This document shows, one piece after another, positions 35,953 to 44,879 of a stretch of DNA of 64,000 nucleotides. The number at the start of each line of letters is the position of its first letter. Positions within the stretch are counted from its first letter, which is position 1. Position numbers and translations under genes: made by a program. The stretch is from Fibrobacter sp. UWR3 (GTDB taxonomy: Bacteria; Fibrobacterota; Fibrobacteria; Fibrobacterales; Fibrobacteraceae), in the NCBI RefSeq assembly GCF_900143055.1, contig NZ_FRCW01000005.1, positions 248,001 through 312,000 on the forward strand, given 5' to 3'. Below the pieces are notes generated by a model that made no database searches, had not been told where the DNA came from, and saw nothing but the letters and a program-made list of their open reading frames with translations.

Positions 35953-36181
35953 TGTTTCCTCTCTAAAAAAAGATGAATTTTCCGCACAAAGATAGAAAAA
36001 AAATGCCTTTTACTCAAAAAATCAAGAAAATTTCGGATAAAAAGCAAAATACATAGATTAAAGGAAAGTCCCCATACGCATGTTTACGACTTATTTTTAT
36101 GAAACATTGATATAAGTTTGAATAATGCAAAATTTTTTCTACATTTTCGCTCGAAATAATCAAAAAAAGGACAAAATAACC
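35953..36181. other. Divergent promoter region, AT-rich
   Basis: About 230 bases between the ACP operon and the carboxyltransferase. Very AT-rich with runs of A. No gene or clear operator was found. AAGGAC at its right end serves as ribosome site for the gene at 36182. Confidence 0.6.
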
Positions 36182-37726
36182 ATGTGGGATAAGTCTTATC
36201 TCGAGAAACTCAACGAATACAAGGAAAAATCCATTGCGGGCGGCGGAGCCGCACGTGTCGAAAAGCAGCACTCGCAAGGCAAGCTTACCGCCCGCGAACG
36301 CCTCGAAATTCTCTTTGACAAGGGCACGTTCCGCGAAATCGGCGCCCTCCGCGTTTCTACGAGCCTCGATTTGCCCGAATCCAAGCGCATTTTTGGCGAC
36401 GGCGTCGTGACCGGCTACGGCAAGGTGAACGGCAGGACCGTCTACGTGGCATCGCAGGACTTCACCGTTAGCGGCGGCTCCCTCGGGTCTGCCCACGCGA
36501 AGAAGATTTGCCAGGCGATGGACCTCGCTCTCGAATCCATGTCCCCGTTCGTGTGCATCAACGACGGCGGTGGCGCCCGCATCGAAGAAGGCGTGAATTC
36601 CCTCGACGGCTACAGCGGCATCTTTACCCGCAACACGCTCGCCTCGGGCATCATCCCGCAGATTTCCGTAATCCTCGGACCCTGTGCCGGTGGCGCCTGC
36701 TACTCCCCCGCCATTACCGACTTTATCTTCATGACCGAAAAGACGAGCCAGATGTTCATCACGGGCCCGGGCGTCGTGAAGGCTGTGACCGCAGAGACGG
36801 TCTCCCCCGAAGGCCTCGGCGGTGCAGGCGTGCACTCCACCAAGTCCGGTGTTTCGCACTTTGTATGTAAGGACGACAAGGAAACCCTCGAAGCCGTGCG
36901 CAACCTGCTCAGCTACCTGCCGCAGTCGAACCTCGAGAAGCCTCCCGTCGCCGAAAAGTCGAAGGCCGTCGACAAGTCGAAGGAAATCGAGGAAATCGTC
37001 CCCGACAACTTCAAGAAGGGCTACGATGTTCGCGAAGTCATCGCGACTTTCGCCGACAAGGAAAGCTTCCTTGAAATCCAGAAGGACTTCGCCCGCAACG
37101 TGGTCATCGGTTTCGCCCGTATGGACGGTAACGTCGTGGGCATCGTCGCGAACCAGCCGAACTTCATCGCAGGTTCGCTCGACGTGGATGCTAGCGACAA
37201 GGCAAGCCGTTTCGTGCGCTTCTGCGACTGCTTCAACATTCCTATCCTCACGCTGGAAGACGTTCCGGGCTACATGCCGGGCACCAAGCAGGAACACAAC
37301 GGCATCATCCGTCACGGCGCAAAGCTCTTGTATGCCTACGCCGAAGCGACCGTGCCTAAGGTGACGCTTATCCTCCGCAAGGCATACGGTGGCGCCTATA
37401 TCGCCATGAACAGCAAGAACCTCGGCGCCGACTACGTGTTCGCACTCCCGATTGCACAGCTCGCCGTGATGGGCGCTGAAGGTGCCGTCGACATCCTTCA
37501 TAGGAAGGAAATCGCCGCCTCCGCCACCCCGCAGGAAACGCGCAAGCAGCTCATTGCCGAATACGAGGCGAAGTACCTCAACCCGTATATCGCCGCGAAG
37601 AACGGCTACATCGACGAGGTGATTTCGCCCGCGAACGTGCGCGACCGCCTGGCCACCGCCTTCGACTACCTCAAGAACAAGAAGAAGGCAAGGCTCTGGA
37701 GGAAGCACGGGAACATCCCGCTGTAG
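36182..37726 (+). CDS. Acyl-CoA carboxylase carboxyltransferase subunit (PccB/MmdA family)
   Basis: 514 residues from ATG 36182. Two crotonase-like halves: the N-terminal half has GKLTARERLEILFD, GDGVVTGYGKVNGR and CINDGGGARIEEGV; the C-terminal half has GIVANQPNFIAGSLDVDASDKASRF, EDVPGYMPGTKQEHNGIIRHGAKLLYAYAEATVPK and KAYGGAYIAMNSK. These oxyanion sites are typical of propionyl-CoA carboxylase beta and methylmalonyl-CoA decarboxylase alpha. The biotin carrier and partner subunits are not adjacent, so carboxylase and decarboxylase roles cannot be told apart. Confidence 0.9.
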   Translation: MWDKSYLEKLNEYKEKSIAGGGAARVEKQHSQGKLTARERLEILFDKGTFREIGALRVSTSLDLPESKRIFGDGVVTGYGKVNGRTVYVASQDFTVSGGSLGSAHAKKICQAMDLALESMSPFVCINDGGGARIEEGVNSLDGYSGIFTRNTLASGIIPQISVILGPCAGGACYSPAITDFIFMTEKTSQMFITGPGVVKAVTAETVSPEGLGGAGVHSTKSGVSHFVCKDDKETLEAVRNLLSYLPQSNLEKPPVAEKSKAVDKSKEIEEIVPDNFKKGYDVREVIATFADKESFLEIQKDFARNVVIGFARMDGNVVGIVANQPNFIAGSLDVDASDKASRFVRFCDCFNIPILTLEDVPGYMPGTKQEHNGIIRHGAKLLYAYAEATVPKVTLILRKAYGGAYIAMNSKNLGADYVFALPIAQLAVMGAEGAVDILHRKEIAASATPQETRKQLIAEYEAKYLNPYIAAKNGYIDEVISPANVRDRLATAFDYLKNKKKARLWRKHGNIPL

Positions 37727-37788
37727 ATTCTATCGCGTGGCCATGCCACGCTCCAGAATGACAGCAAGATAGTCGCTCCTGAATGACA
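37726..37788 (+). repeat. Palindromic repeat, ATTCT/AGAAT type, plus partial copy
   Basis: 37726-37763 starts on the last base of the carboxyltransferase stop codon and ends CTCCAGAATGACA, with inner arms GCGTGGC / GCCACGC. A truncated copy (AGTCGCTCCTGAATGACA) follows to 37788. Confidence 0.85.
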
Positions 37789-37792
37789 AATA

Positions 37793-37820
37793 GCCCCGCG
37801 AAAGCGGGGCCATTTTTTTT
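37793..37820 (+). terminator. Intrinsic terminator after the carboxyltransferase
   Basis: Stem GCCCCGC / GCGGGGC with GAAA tetraloop, then CA and eight T. It lies downstream of the repeat. Confidence 0.92.
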
Positions 37821-37882
37821 GCAAAAAGAGCAATGCTTATATGCAAATGGAGCGATGCGCCACCTTGCTCTTAAGGACTTGT

Positions 37883-39448
37883 CTAGCCCTGAGATGTTTC
37901 CGCGAACTTGAGGTTCTCGTAGTTCTTCATCGCGAGGTTCAGGCGGTACTCGTTCGGGAAAAGGCACACGAGGTTTCGTTCCTTGTCCATCATGCAGTCC
38001 ATCGCGTATTCCTCGGCGAACTTGCCCATGTCCTTCTCGGGGCCAGACACCCAGCGGATTCCGTGGGCAGGAACGCGGTCCAGCGAAACATCGGCGCCGT
38101 ATTCGCTCTGCAGGCGGAACTTGAGCACGTCGAACTGCAACTCGCCCACCACGCCAATCACAGGTATTGCGGACTTGAGCGGTTCATAGAGCTGGGTAGC
38201 ACCTTCTTCGCTGAGTTCTGCAAGGCCCTTCGCCATCTGCTTACTCTTAAGCGGGTTCAGAAGCGTCACACGGGCAAAGTGTTCCGGAGCGAAGTCCGGA
38301 ATGCCCGTGAAGTTCATCTTCTCGCCATCAGTCAGCGTATCGCCGATGCGGAAAAGTCCCGGGTCATTGATACCCACGATGTCGCCCGCCCAGGCGTGGT
38401 CAATGACTTCCTTGTCCTTCGCAAGGAACGCCGTCGGAGCGGCCAGGCGAATTTCGCGGCCCGTGCGCACGTGGTAAACCTTCTCGCCACGGGTAAAGCT
38501 GCCCGAGCAGATGCGCAGGAACGCCGTGCGGTCACGGTGCTTGGGGTCCATGTTGGCCTGAATCTTGAACACGAACGCGCTGAAGGCATCTTCGTCGGGA
38601 TTCACCGGACGCTTGTCGGTCTCGCGCACCATCGGGGGCGGCGCAAGCTTGGCAAATGCGTTCAAGAGCTGACGCACGCCGAAGTTGTTCACCGCAGAAC
38701 CGAAGAACACGGGGCACATCTCCCCCTTCAGGAACTTCTCGTGGTCAAACGGGTCCATACCACCGGTGACCATTTCGTATTCTTCCTTGAACTGTTCCAC
38801 CCAGTTCTCGCCGCACATTTCCACAAGGCGCGGGTCATCCGGACCTTCCATCTGGATGATTTCCTGGTGGCCTTCTTCCTTGTTGAAGGTATGGAACGTA
38901 TTCTCAGCGATGGAATACACGCCCTTGAAAAGCTTACCCACGCCAATCGGGAGCGTAAACGGGGCCGTCTTGATGTGGAGCACGTTTTCAATCTGGTCGA
39001 GCAAGTCGAGCACATGGCGGCCATCGAGGTCCATCTTGTTGATGAACGTGATAATCGGGGTGTGGCGCATGCGGCACACGTCCATGAGCTTTATAGTCTG
39101 CTTTTCCACGCCGTTCACGCTATCGATAAGCACGAGGGCAGCATCCACGGCAGTCAGGGCGCGGTAGGTATCTTCACAGAAGTCCTGGTGCCCCGGGGTA
39201 TCGACGAGGTTGAACATGCAACCTTCGAACGGGAAATTCAAAACGGAAGAGGAAACCGAAATACCGCGCTGCTGCTCAATCTTCATCCAGTCACTCACGG
39301 TGTAGCTGCGGTTCGCCTTCGCGCGCACGTGGCCCGCCTCGCGGATGACGTTCCCGTACCACAGGAACTTCTCGGTAATGGTGGTCTTACCCGCGTCAGG
39401 GTGACTTACAATGGCGAAAGTGCGGCGTTTCTCGATTTCAGCGTTCAT
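37883..39448 (-). CDS. prfC: Peptide chain release factor 3
   Basis: 521 residues, translational GTPase that recycles RF1 and RF2. G-domain motifs are SHPDAGKTT (G1), RGISVSS (G2), DTPGHQDF (G3) and NKMD (G4). The RF3-specific N-terminus (IEKRRTFAIVSHPDAGKTTITEK) separates it from EF-G. It is monocistronic. It lies downstream of the structured repeat pair at 39552-39743. Confidence 0.96.
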   Translation of the reverse strand: MNAEIEKRRTFAIVSHPDAGKTTITEKFLWYGNVIREAGHVRAKANRSYTVSDWMKIEQQRGISVSSSVLNFPFEGCMFNLVDTPGHQDFCEDTYRALTAVDAALVLIDSVNGVEKQTIKLMDVCRMRHTPIITFINKMDLDGRHVLDLLDQIENVLHIKTAPFTLPIGVGKLFKGVYSIAENTFHTFNKEEGHQEIIQMEGPDDPRLVEMCGENWVEQFKEEYEMVTGGMDPFDHEKFLKGEMCPVFFGSAVNNFGVRQLLNAFAKLAPPPMVRETDKRPVNPDEDAFSAFVFKIQANMDPKHRDRTAFLRICSGSFTRGEKVYHVRTGREIRLAAPTAFLAKDKEVIDHAWAGDIVGINDPGLFRIGDTLTDGEKMNFTGIPDFAPEHFARVTLLNPLKSKQMAKGLAELSEEGATQLYEPLKSAIPVIGVVGELQFDVLKFRLQSEYGADVSLDRVPAHGIRWVSGPEKDMGKFAEEYAMDCMMDKERNLVCLFPNEYRLNLAMKNYENLKFAETSQG

Positions 39449-39487
39449 AAAGAATCTCGTTTTTTACGCCGCCAAAGATAGAAAAAA

Positions 39488-39550
39488 TGTGAAGTGTGAA
39501 GTGTGAAGTGTGAAATTAATCATCACACATTACACACCCCACATTACTCA
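39488..39550. repeat. Low-complexity inverted repeat (GTGTGAA / TCACACA type)
   Basis: The left arm is four GTGTGAA-like units, the right arm is ATCACACATTACACACCCC. Same layout as the repeats at 25244 and 53944. It lies just upstream of prfC. Confidence 0.75.
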
Positions 39551-39551
39551 T

Positions 39552-39743
39552 CCGTGAGCCACAAGCTCCATGCGTTAAGCTGGAGCGGTGGCGAGAGCAC
39601 GGGCAAACCGGAGGTTTCAATACCCGAACTTAGCCCGTGCGGTCACCTGTGAGCCACAAGCTCCATGCGTTAAGCTGGAGCGGTGGCGAGAGCGAGTGAG
39701 AAACCGGAGGTTTTATCACCCGAAACGACGAACGAGCGGTCAC
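39552..39743. repeat. Two tandem copies of the CCGTGAGC...GCGGTCAC structured repeat
   Basis: Unit 1 is 39552-39646 and unit 2 is 39647-39743. The first 44 bases after TG are identical (TGAGCCACAAGCTCC...GGCGAGAGC), including a GCTCCA / TGGAGC hairpin. The middle differs: unit 1 has ACGGGC paired with GCCCGT, unit 2 does not. Both end ACCGGAGG...CCCGAA...GCGGTCAC. The end of unit 2 supplies the stop codon of the SprT-like gene. Confidence 0.88.
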
Positions 39744-40552
39744 AACTCTTTGTGCCGGTGCATGGCGCGAATGTTTTTCGGGAGCACTTCCTTGTGCCAG
39801 CGAATCCACTCGTCGTAGTATATGTACTGGCGTTCGCGCTGCCTAAAAATTCTTCCGTGAACCACGCGACGCCCGTTCTTTTCTTCCACCGGGATAACAA
39901 TATGCAGGCATTCGTGATAGACCACACCCGCCACTGCATACAACGGGCAGTTCGCCGCATCGTAGCCCCTGCTGATGCTAATCAGGTGGAACTCCTCGCC
40001 CGTTATCGGGTCCTTGCGCAGGGAATGGAAACTGAGGCCCCCCACACGGTTGCTCCAGGTAATGCGACACTTGAGCAGCTCGTCGAAATACGTATGGTTT
40101 ATCGCTTCCAGAACCTGATTGAGGTCGAAGTAACGCCCCCTGGGGTTAATGGGCGGGAGCCTTCCCGTACTTTCGAGCGGAGCCTTCCCCTTGTCTACAA
40201 GCACCTGGTCCACCGCTTCCCAGAAGCGCGTCACCAAATCCTTGATAATAGCCTTGTTCTTCTGCGTCTTGCGGCGTATCGCATGCTCTGCCCATTCTGC
40301 GGCAAGCTCGCGCGCATCAGCAAACTCAGGCGTTTCCATGTACGAAGGGAGCAATACCTCGGGGTGGCCGAACAGGAAGTTCGCCTTGCACCGGATGCTC
40401 CTTTTCAAACGTGAATTGTACTTGAAGTGCACGAGCCCGTTCGCAGAGCACTTCGACTTGCGGATAGGCGGCGCAGGAGCGATATCCGGAGCGGGAGCCC
40501 CGAACAAGTCCATCTGCCCGAACAGGTCGAGCTGTCCGTTCTCTTCTATCAC
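39740..40552 (-). CDS. SprT-like zinc metalloprotease with tandem beta-clamp motifs
   Basis: 270 residues. The GTG start at 40552 has AGGAG seven bases before it and overlaps the upstream stop (GTGA). Residues 7-11 (QLDLF) and 13-17 (QMDLF) fit the bacterial sliding-clamp binding motif QL(S/D)LF. A Pro/Ala linker and a basic helical region follow. From residue about 141 a SprT-like domain is visible: VLEAINHTYFDELL, ITWSNR, then the zinc site HECLH (213-217) and a third ligand candidate in HGRIF (His232). SprT-like proteases include SPRTN, which cleaves proteins crosslinked to DNA and is tethered to PCNA. A similar clamp-tethered role is an inference. Active-site Glu214 is present. Confidence 0.8.
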   Translation of the reverse strand: MIEENGQLDLFGQMDLFGAPAPDIAPAPPIRKSKCSANGLVHFKYNSRLKRSIRCKANFLFGHPEVLLPSYMETPEFADARELAAEWAEHAIRRKTQKNKAIIKDLVTRFWEAVDQVLVDKGKAPLESTGRLPPINPRGRYFDLNQVLEAINHTYFDELLKCRITWSNRVGGLSFHSLRKDPITGEEFHLISISRGYDAANCPLYAVAGVVYHECLHIVIPVEEKNGRRVVHGRIFRQRERQYIYYDEWIRWHKEVLPKNIRAMHRHKEL

Positions 40553-41301
40553 CCGAGCACTCCTTCATACGCATTCAAGGACAGGAGCCCCCCGAAATAG
40601 CTTTCCGGGAGTTCCAGCCCCGCATAGTGTTCCGAGAGGTCCACCAGCGACTGTTCGATGTTGTCGGGCAAGTAGACGATGTAGCTTTCGTTCCTTTCCG
40701 TCTGCAAGTGTTCCGGAGTGCAATAGCACGGGTCCGTCTGGCTAAAGTACATACGGCACGAAACCGGGCGCGAAGCATACACGCCGCAGTCGCCCTTCCT
40801 GTCCGAAAACGGGCACGGGCGCCACTGTTCAAAATAATCGTGCAGGGCGTGGTCTTCCGCATCGTCCTCGGAACCAATCGTTTCAAGCCGATTTTCAAAC
40901 AAACTATTAAACAGGTCGGAACGAGACTGACACATTTCCATTACAGAAATAAAGTCTTCGCGTTCGCGCAGTTCCGTGTAGAGCGAAATCAGTTCAAACG
41001 GTTCTACCGACATGGGGTAATGATGGCAGCAGTTGCCGCACGCGGGCCTGCACTGGATAGGCTTTTCCTGTTGCGGGAGAACCGCCTTCAGGTAAAGGTC
41101 GTAGGCCCTGTGGTACTCCCCTGCAAACGAGATAATGTTCGGCAGTTCGTCTTTTAAGTTGTCTGGACCGATGGCGTACGTCCGGCCAAATTTTGCAGCG
41201 ACCTTGTCGAGACGGTCGATTTCTGAGCCCAAAAGGGAGCCCATCCGCATCTCGGCGATCTTGTAGGAGCGCGTGGGTAAATAGTCTCTGCAAAGTTCCA
41301 T
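40549..41301 (-). CDS. YkgJ-type cysteine-cluster protein
   Basis: 250 residues from ATG 41301 (a TTG nine bases upstream is possible). The cysteine pattern is that of the zinc- or iron-chelating CxxCxxCC family: CRPACGNCCHHYP, then CPFSDRKGDCGVYASRPVSCRMYF and CYC. Members likely bind a metal or Fe-S cluster; function unknown. It is translationally coupled to the SprT-like protease (four-base overlap), so the two proteins probably act together. It diverges from the lipoprotein at 41458. Confidence 0.85.
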   Translation of the reverse strand: MELCRDYLPTRSYKIAEMRMGSLLGSEIDRLDKVAAKFGRTYAIGPDNLKDELPNIISFAGEYHRAYDLYLKAVLPQQEKPIQCRPACGNCCHHYPMSVEPFELISLYTELREREDFISVMEMCQSRSDLFNSLFENRLETIGSEDDAEDHALHDYFEQWRPCPFSDRKGDCGVYASRPVSCRMYFSQTDPCYCTPEHLQTERNESYIVYLPDNIEQSLVDLSEHYAGLELPESYFGGLLSLNAYEGVLG

Positions 41302-41457
41302 TGAGCACAAATATATCTACTATGAGCCCTTTTTGGCAATTTTTTACCGAAAAAAGCGAATTTACTACCAAAAAAAGCCACCCCAAGACACCCCCGCGTT
41401 TTTTTTCGAACAAAGAAAGTTATTTTTTGCTTATTGAATTCCCTAGGGAACCGCTCT

Positions 41458-42744
41458 ATGAAACGTATTAAAAAACTTTGTCTGTACGCGGCCATCGCAC
41501 TCTCGACAGGGATTGTTGGCTGCAACCTGTTCAATCCGACTGAATCGGCGAACATCGACTCGACCGACACGGATGCACTGACCTACGAAGGCTACATCCA
41601 TTTCCGCAATGCGGAGTACACCCTCGCCAGGGAATACTTCGAGCGCACGCTTGCCGTGGACTCCACCATCTCCGAGGCGTGGTACGGACTTGCAAAGAGC
41701 GTCCTGAACCAGCAGAAGCTGAACGTGTTCGAAATGCTCAAGTACGCAAACAGCAAGGACGGTCAAAGTGCGTTCATGACCATGGACGATTCCACCGCCA
41801 ACCACTACAAGTCCGGTATCGATTCCGTGATGAAGGTCCTTATCCCGTTTATCGAGAGGGATACCACGGGCCGTACCGACGGCAAGGTGACGTTCAAGAC
41901 CATCTCGGCCAGCTACACGGTACTCCACCTCACCAAGGCGGCCCTTTTGCTCAGGAGCAACGCTCAGGACCTGACCAAGCTGTTCAGTGTTTCCGGAACG
42001 TCAATCAACGTGGACTGGGCCTCCCTGAAGGATGTCGGCGAGAAGTCTGTTGAACTGTTCGAGACCCTCGGCGACATCGGCGGCGCCATCAAGGCCGACC
42101 CGACCATCGCGACCGAGGTCATCCGCTCTTACGTACCCGAAGCGGCCCTCCTCAGCGACAGCGGCCTTACCGTCGCTACCGAGGCAATGGCTAGCTACAT
42201 GGTCACGGCAAGCGAAGCCGTTACGAGCAACGAGGACGCCATTCTTGCTTACACGAGCATCGGCGACATGATTGACAGTGACGGCGACGGCTGCATCGAC
42301 GAAGAAATTACGGACGGCTTCGACAACGACGGCGACGGCCTGGTTGACGAAGACATGCGCACCAACAAGGCTCTCGTTTACGAAACGGACTTCTTGCACC
42401 ACAAGCCCGGCCAGGTGGCATCCATCAAGACCGGCGAAGGCTACGAATACGTGGATATCGACGGGAACGGCACCCCCAACGACGATGCCGAAAGGACGTT
42501 CTTCAACCCGAGCTCCAACGACCGCGATGCCGTGGGCGACCATAGGATAGCCGCATTCGTCACCGGGTTTACCTGGAGTGCATCGGGCGACCAGCTCAAG
42601 CATGCCATGGCCCTCGCCGCAAAGGATACCGACGTAAGCAACATCCAGTATCCTCTCCAGTGGCGCAAGGAAAACATCGGCGGATGCTGGAACAATTATA
42701 CGGAGGAGGCCTTCCTCAAGTGGTTTGAAGGGAGGAACAAGTAA
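41458..42744 (+). CDS. Lipoprotein with TPR-like and calcium-binding-like repeats
   Basis: 428 residues from ATG 41458, which gives a lipoprotein signal (CLYAAIALSTGIVGC). A TPR-like helix pair follows (YEGYIHFRNAEYTLAREYFERTLAVD...AWYGLAKS). Around residue 285 are two acidic loops DSDGDGCIDEE and DNDGDGLVDED, like EF-hand or thrombospondin type 3 loops. The C-terminal part (GFTWSASGDQLKHAM) is unrecognised. It is first of four exported proteins with coupled starts (41458-46189). Probably an outer-membrane assembly or surface component. Confidence 0.8.
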   Translation: MKRIKKLCLYAAIALSTGIVGCNLFNPTESANIDSTDTDALTYEGYIHFRNAEYTLAREYFERTLAVDSTISEAWYGLAKSVLNQQKLNVFEMLKYANSKDGQSAFMTMDDSTANHYKSGIDSVMKVLIPFIERDTTGRTDGKVTFKTISASYTVLHLTKAALLLRSNAQDLTKLFSVSGTSINVDWASLKDVGEKSVELFETLGDIGGAIKADPTIATEVIRSYVPEAALLSDSGLTVATEAMASYMVTASEAVTSNEDAILAYTSIGDMIDSDGDGCIDEEITDGFDNDGDGLVDEDMRTNKALVYETDFLHHKPGQVASIKTGEGYEYVDIDGNGTPNDDAERTFFNPSSNDRDAVGDHRIAAFVTGFTWSASGDQLKHAMALAAKDTDVSNIQYPLQWRKENIGGCWNNYTEEAFLKWFEGRNK

Positions 42745-43997
42745 TGAAACGAGTTATTGCAACACTTCTTTCCCTCGGACTGGGAGCGGCGGTCTTTGCC
42801 GCAAAAGCACCGACCCACCATTCGCTCCGCGGCGAATCCATGGGTAACGCCCACGTGGCAGTGGTCGACGACAAGGAAGCCATCTATTATAACTACGCAG
42901 GCTTGAGCCAGATCAACCGCCTCGGTAACTACGACAAGCGCCCCGAACAGGGCTACTACCCGCGCAACTTCCTCGGTGATGCCCGCTTGAACATCGGCGG
43001 CGCGGGCCCGTTCGAGACCTACTTCTCCACCTACAACGTGGCGAAGGACCTCCAGAAGCTCTACCAGAACGTGAGCGATGCAGCAGCGGAAACCGGCATA
43101 GCCCAGAACACGCTCCTCATGGACACGCTCTCTAGCCACCCCGAGCTCATCCACAAGATTAACTCCTACGACCACAAGTACCTCACCATGAAGGTCAAGT
43201 TCGACGCGGAACTCGCCATCCACGGGTTCGGCGGTGCAGTCTGGGTCGACGGTAGTGTTGCCCCGTACCTGGACGGCGGCCTTATCCTCCCCTTCCTCGG
43301 CGTTGACACGTTCTACGTGGACGGCGTGGTGCAAGGCGGTTTCGCCTACGGGTTTACAGACAAGTTCTCCGTCGGTATCGGCGCGAAGGCTGCAAAGCGC
43401 CACAAGGTGGAAGTCATTACGATTGACATTCTCAACTACGGCTCCCTGCAGGACACCCTCGAAGACCGCTACGACGACGCAACCCACAACATCTTTGACT
43501 TCAGCTCGATTTCTTTCGGTCTCGATTTCGGCGTGCTCTACCAGCTGACACGTGAATTCCGCGTGGGAGCATCGCTGCGCGACGTGTACTTCAAGGAACT
43601 CGCCGGCGACAAGATTACCCCGAACCTGAGCGTGGGCTTCAACTACAGCCCGAGATTCTTCAACAAGAACACGGCCTATGCCCGCAAGTTCAACTTCGCC
43701 TGCGACTTCGTAGATGCGATAAACGCCGACAAGAACTACAAGGCGCTATCACACCTGAACTTCGGCCTGGAAGTGGAACAGACGCTCCTTGCCTGGCCCG
43801 GCTACAACAACGAGCTCCGCGCACTGAGCCTGCGACTTGCCGGCGGTTTCAAGGGCGGTTACCCTTCTGCGGGCGTGAGCCTCGAACTGTTGCGCGTCGT
43901 GACCCTCGAATTCGCGACCTGGGCAGAGGAACTCGGTTACTACACCGGCCAGGACGAAGAACGTATCTACATGGGCCAGATTAGCCTCGGATTCTAA
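42744..43997 (+). CDS. Outer-membrane beta-barrel protein (TraF/FadL-like)
   Basis: 417 residues with a signal peptide ending VFAAK. Alternating amphipathic strands and a terminal aromatic residue (MGQISLGF) indicate an outer-membrane beta-barrel. The opening RGESMGNAHVAVVDDKEAIYYNYAGLSQI resembles the conjugal-transfer TraF/FadL-like group that starts with 'GMGGA..A..dd..A.y.NPAgla'. GGGAGG and a TAATG overlap couple it to the upstream lipoprotein. Confidence 0.8.
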   Translation: MKRVIATLLSLGLGAAVFAAKAPTHHSLRGESMGNAHVAVVDDKEAIYYNYAGLSQINRLGNYDKRPEQGYYPRNFLGDARLNIGGAGPFETYFSTYNVAKDLQKLYQNVSDAAAETGIAQNTLLMDTLSSHPELIHKINSYDHKYLTMKVKFDAELAIHGFGGAVWVDGSVAPYLDGGLILPFLGVDTFYVDGVVQGGFAYGFTDKFSVGIGAKAAKRHKVEVITIDILNYGSLQDTLEDRYDDATHNIFDFSSISFGLDFGVLYQLTREFRVGASLRDVYFKELAGDKITPNLSVGFNYSPRFFNKNTAYARKFNFACDFVDAINADKNYKALSHLNFGLEVEQTLLAWPGYNNELRALSLRLAGGFKGGYPSAGVSLELLRVVTLEFATWAEELGYYTGQDEERIYMGQISLGF

Positions 43998-44012
43998 CCC
44001 CCGAGCTACATC

Positions 44013-44879
44013 GTGAGAGTGCTTAGGTCAATACGTATTGCGCTATTGCTTGCCGCAAGCGTTTTTGCCGACGACCTGATAATGGCGCCGCTATTTACCC
44101 CGCAGGCACTAATCGCAAAGCAAATCGCTCCGGGAACATCGAAGATTTTCTCCATCTCGAGCACGTTCGGCGGTTGCGACTCCTGCAACGTGAGCGGCAG
44201 GACCGTGCAGAATACAGACCCGCCGGTACTTGTCGACGACGACATTTCGGGCAGTTCGTATTTCCGCATGGATATAACGCCCGTGAGCTACACGTGGCCC
44301 TCGACGGCAAATCCCGAAGGGGCGGAAAACTGGTCCGGGCATACCTTCGGGGGCGGATTTTTCCTGAACTTCCACTACGCCCTCCCCATCGAAGCGGGCG
44401 TTGCGCCTTCTGTTGTACAATGGTTTGGCCCCATCTACGTGGGCGCGTCTTACGAACTTTCTTTCGGGCGGTATTACGGCAAGGATAGCGACGGCGATAC
44501 CGACTTCGACAAGACTAGGCACCTGTTTACCGGAGCCGCCAATTTCGGTGCGGGTTCGATGACGTTCATGAAATTCCACGGGCTCGGATTCGGCCTACAC
44601 GGCGGCCTGCGACAGTTCCACATCGTGAGTGCGGGTTGTTCCGACTCCGAATCAGACGTTGTCGGCGCGTCCGAATGCACCGCCGATGGCAAGCAGTACC
44701 ACATCCAGGACTGGGTGTTCTATTACGGGATTGACTTTATCGGGTACACGAGCCTCCCCCTGCTGAAGGAGACAAACGGCAAGGGACACGCGGCATACTC
44801 CTTCACAATCGAGTCGGGCATTCGCACTGATGACCAGCGCCTGATGTACTGGGCACTGCAATGGAGCATTATGCTATGA
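44013..44879 (+). CDS. Exported beta-rich protein, probable outer-membrane protein
   Basis: 288 residues with a signal peptide (IRIALLLAASVFADD). GTG start. It contains a CDSC pair near residue 53 and many Tyr/Gly/Phe-rich strands (GGGFFLNFHYALPIEAG, YVGASYELSFGRYYG) and ends with an aromatic pattern (YWALQWSIML), consistent with a barrel. DSDGDTDFD is again an acidic loop like that in the lipoprotein at 41458. No family was recognised. Its end overlaps the next start (ATGATG). Confidence 0.75.
   Translation: MRVLRSIRIALLLAASVFADDLIMAPLFTPQALIAKQIAPGTSKIFSISSTFGGCDSCNVSGRTVQNTDPPVLVDDDISGSSYFRMDITPVSYTWPSTANPEGAENWSGHTFGGGFFLNFHYALPIEAGVAPSVVQWFGPIYVGASYELSFGRYYGKDSDGDTDFDKTRHLFTGAANFGAGSMTFMKFHGLGFGLHGGLRQFHIVSAGCSDSESDVVGASECTADGKQYHIQDWVFYYGIDFIGYTSLPLLKETNGKGHAAYSFTIESGIRTDDQRLMYWALQWSIML

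Noticed and set aside
39552-39743. Coding repeats read through the structured repeat
   Set aside because: Short frames cross it (for example a 76-codon plus-strand frame) but have no ribosome site, and the conserved features are hairpins and base blocks, not codons.
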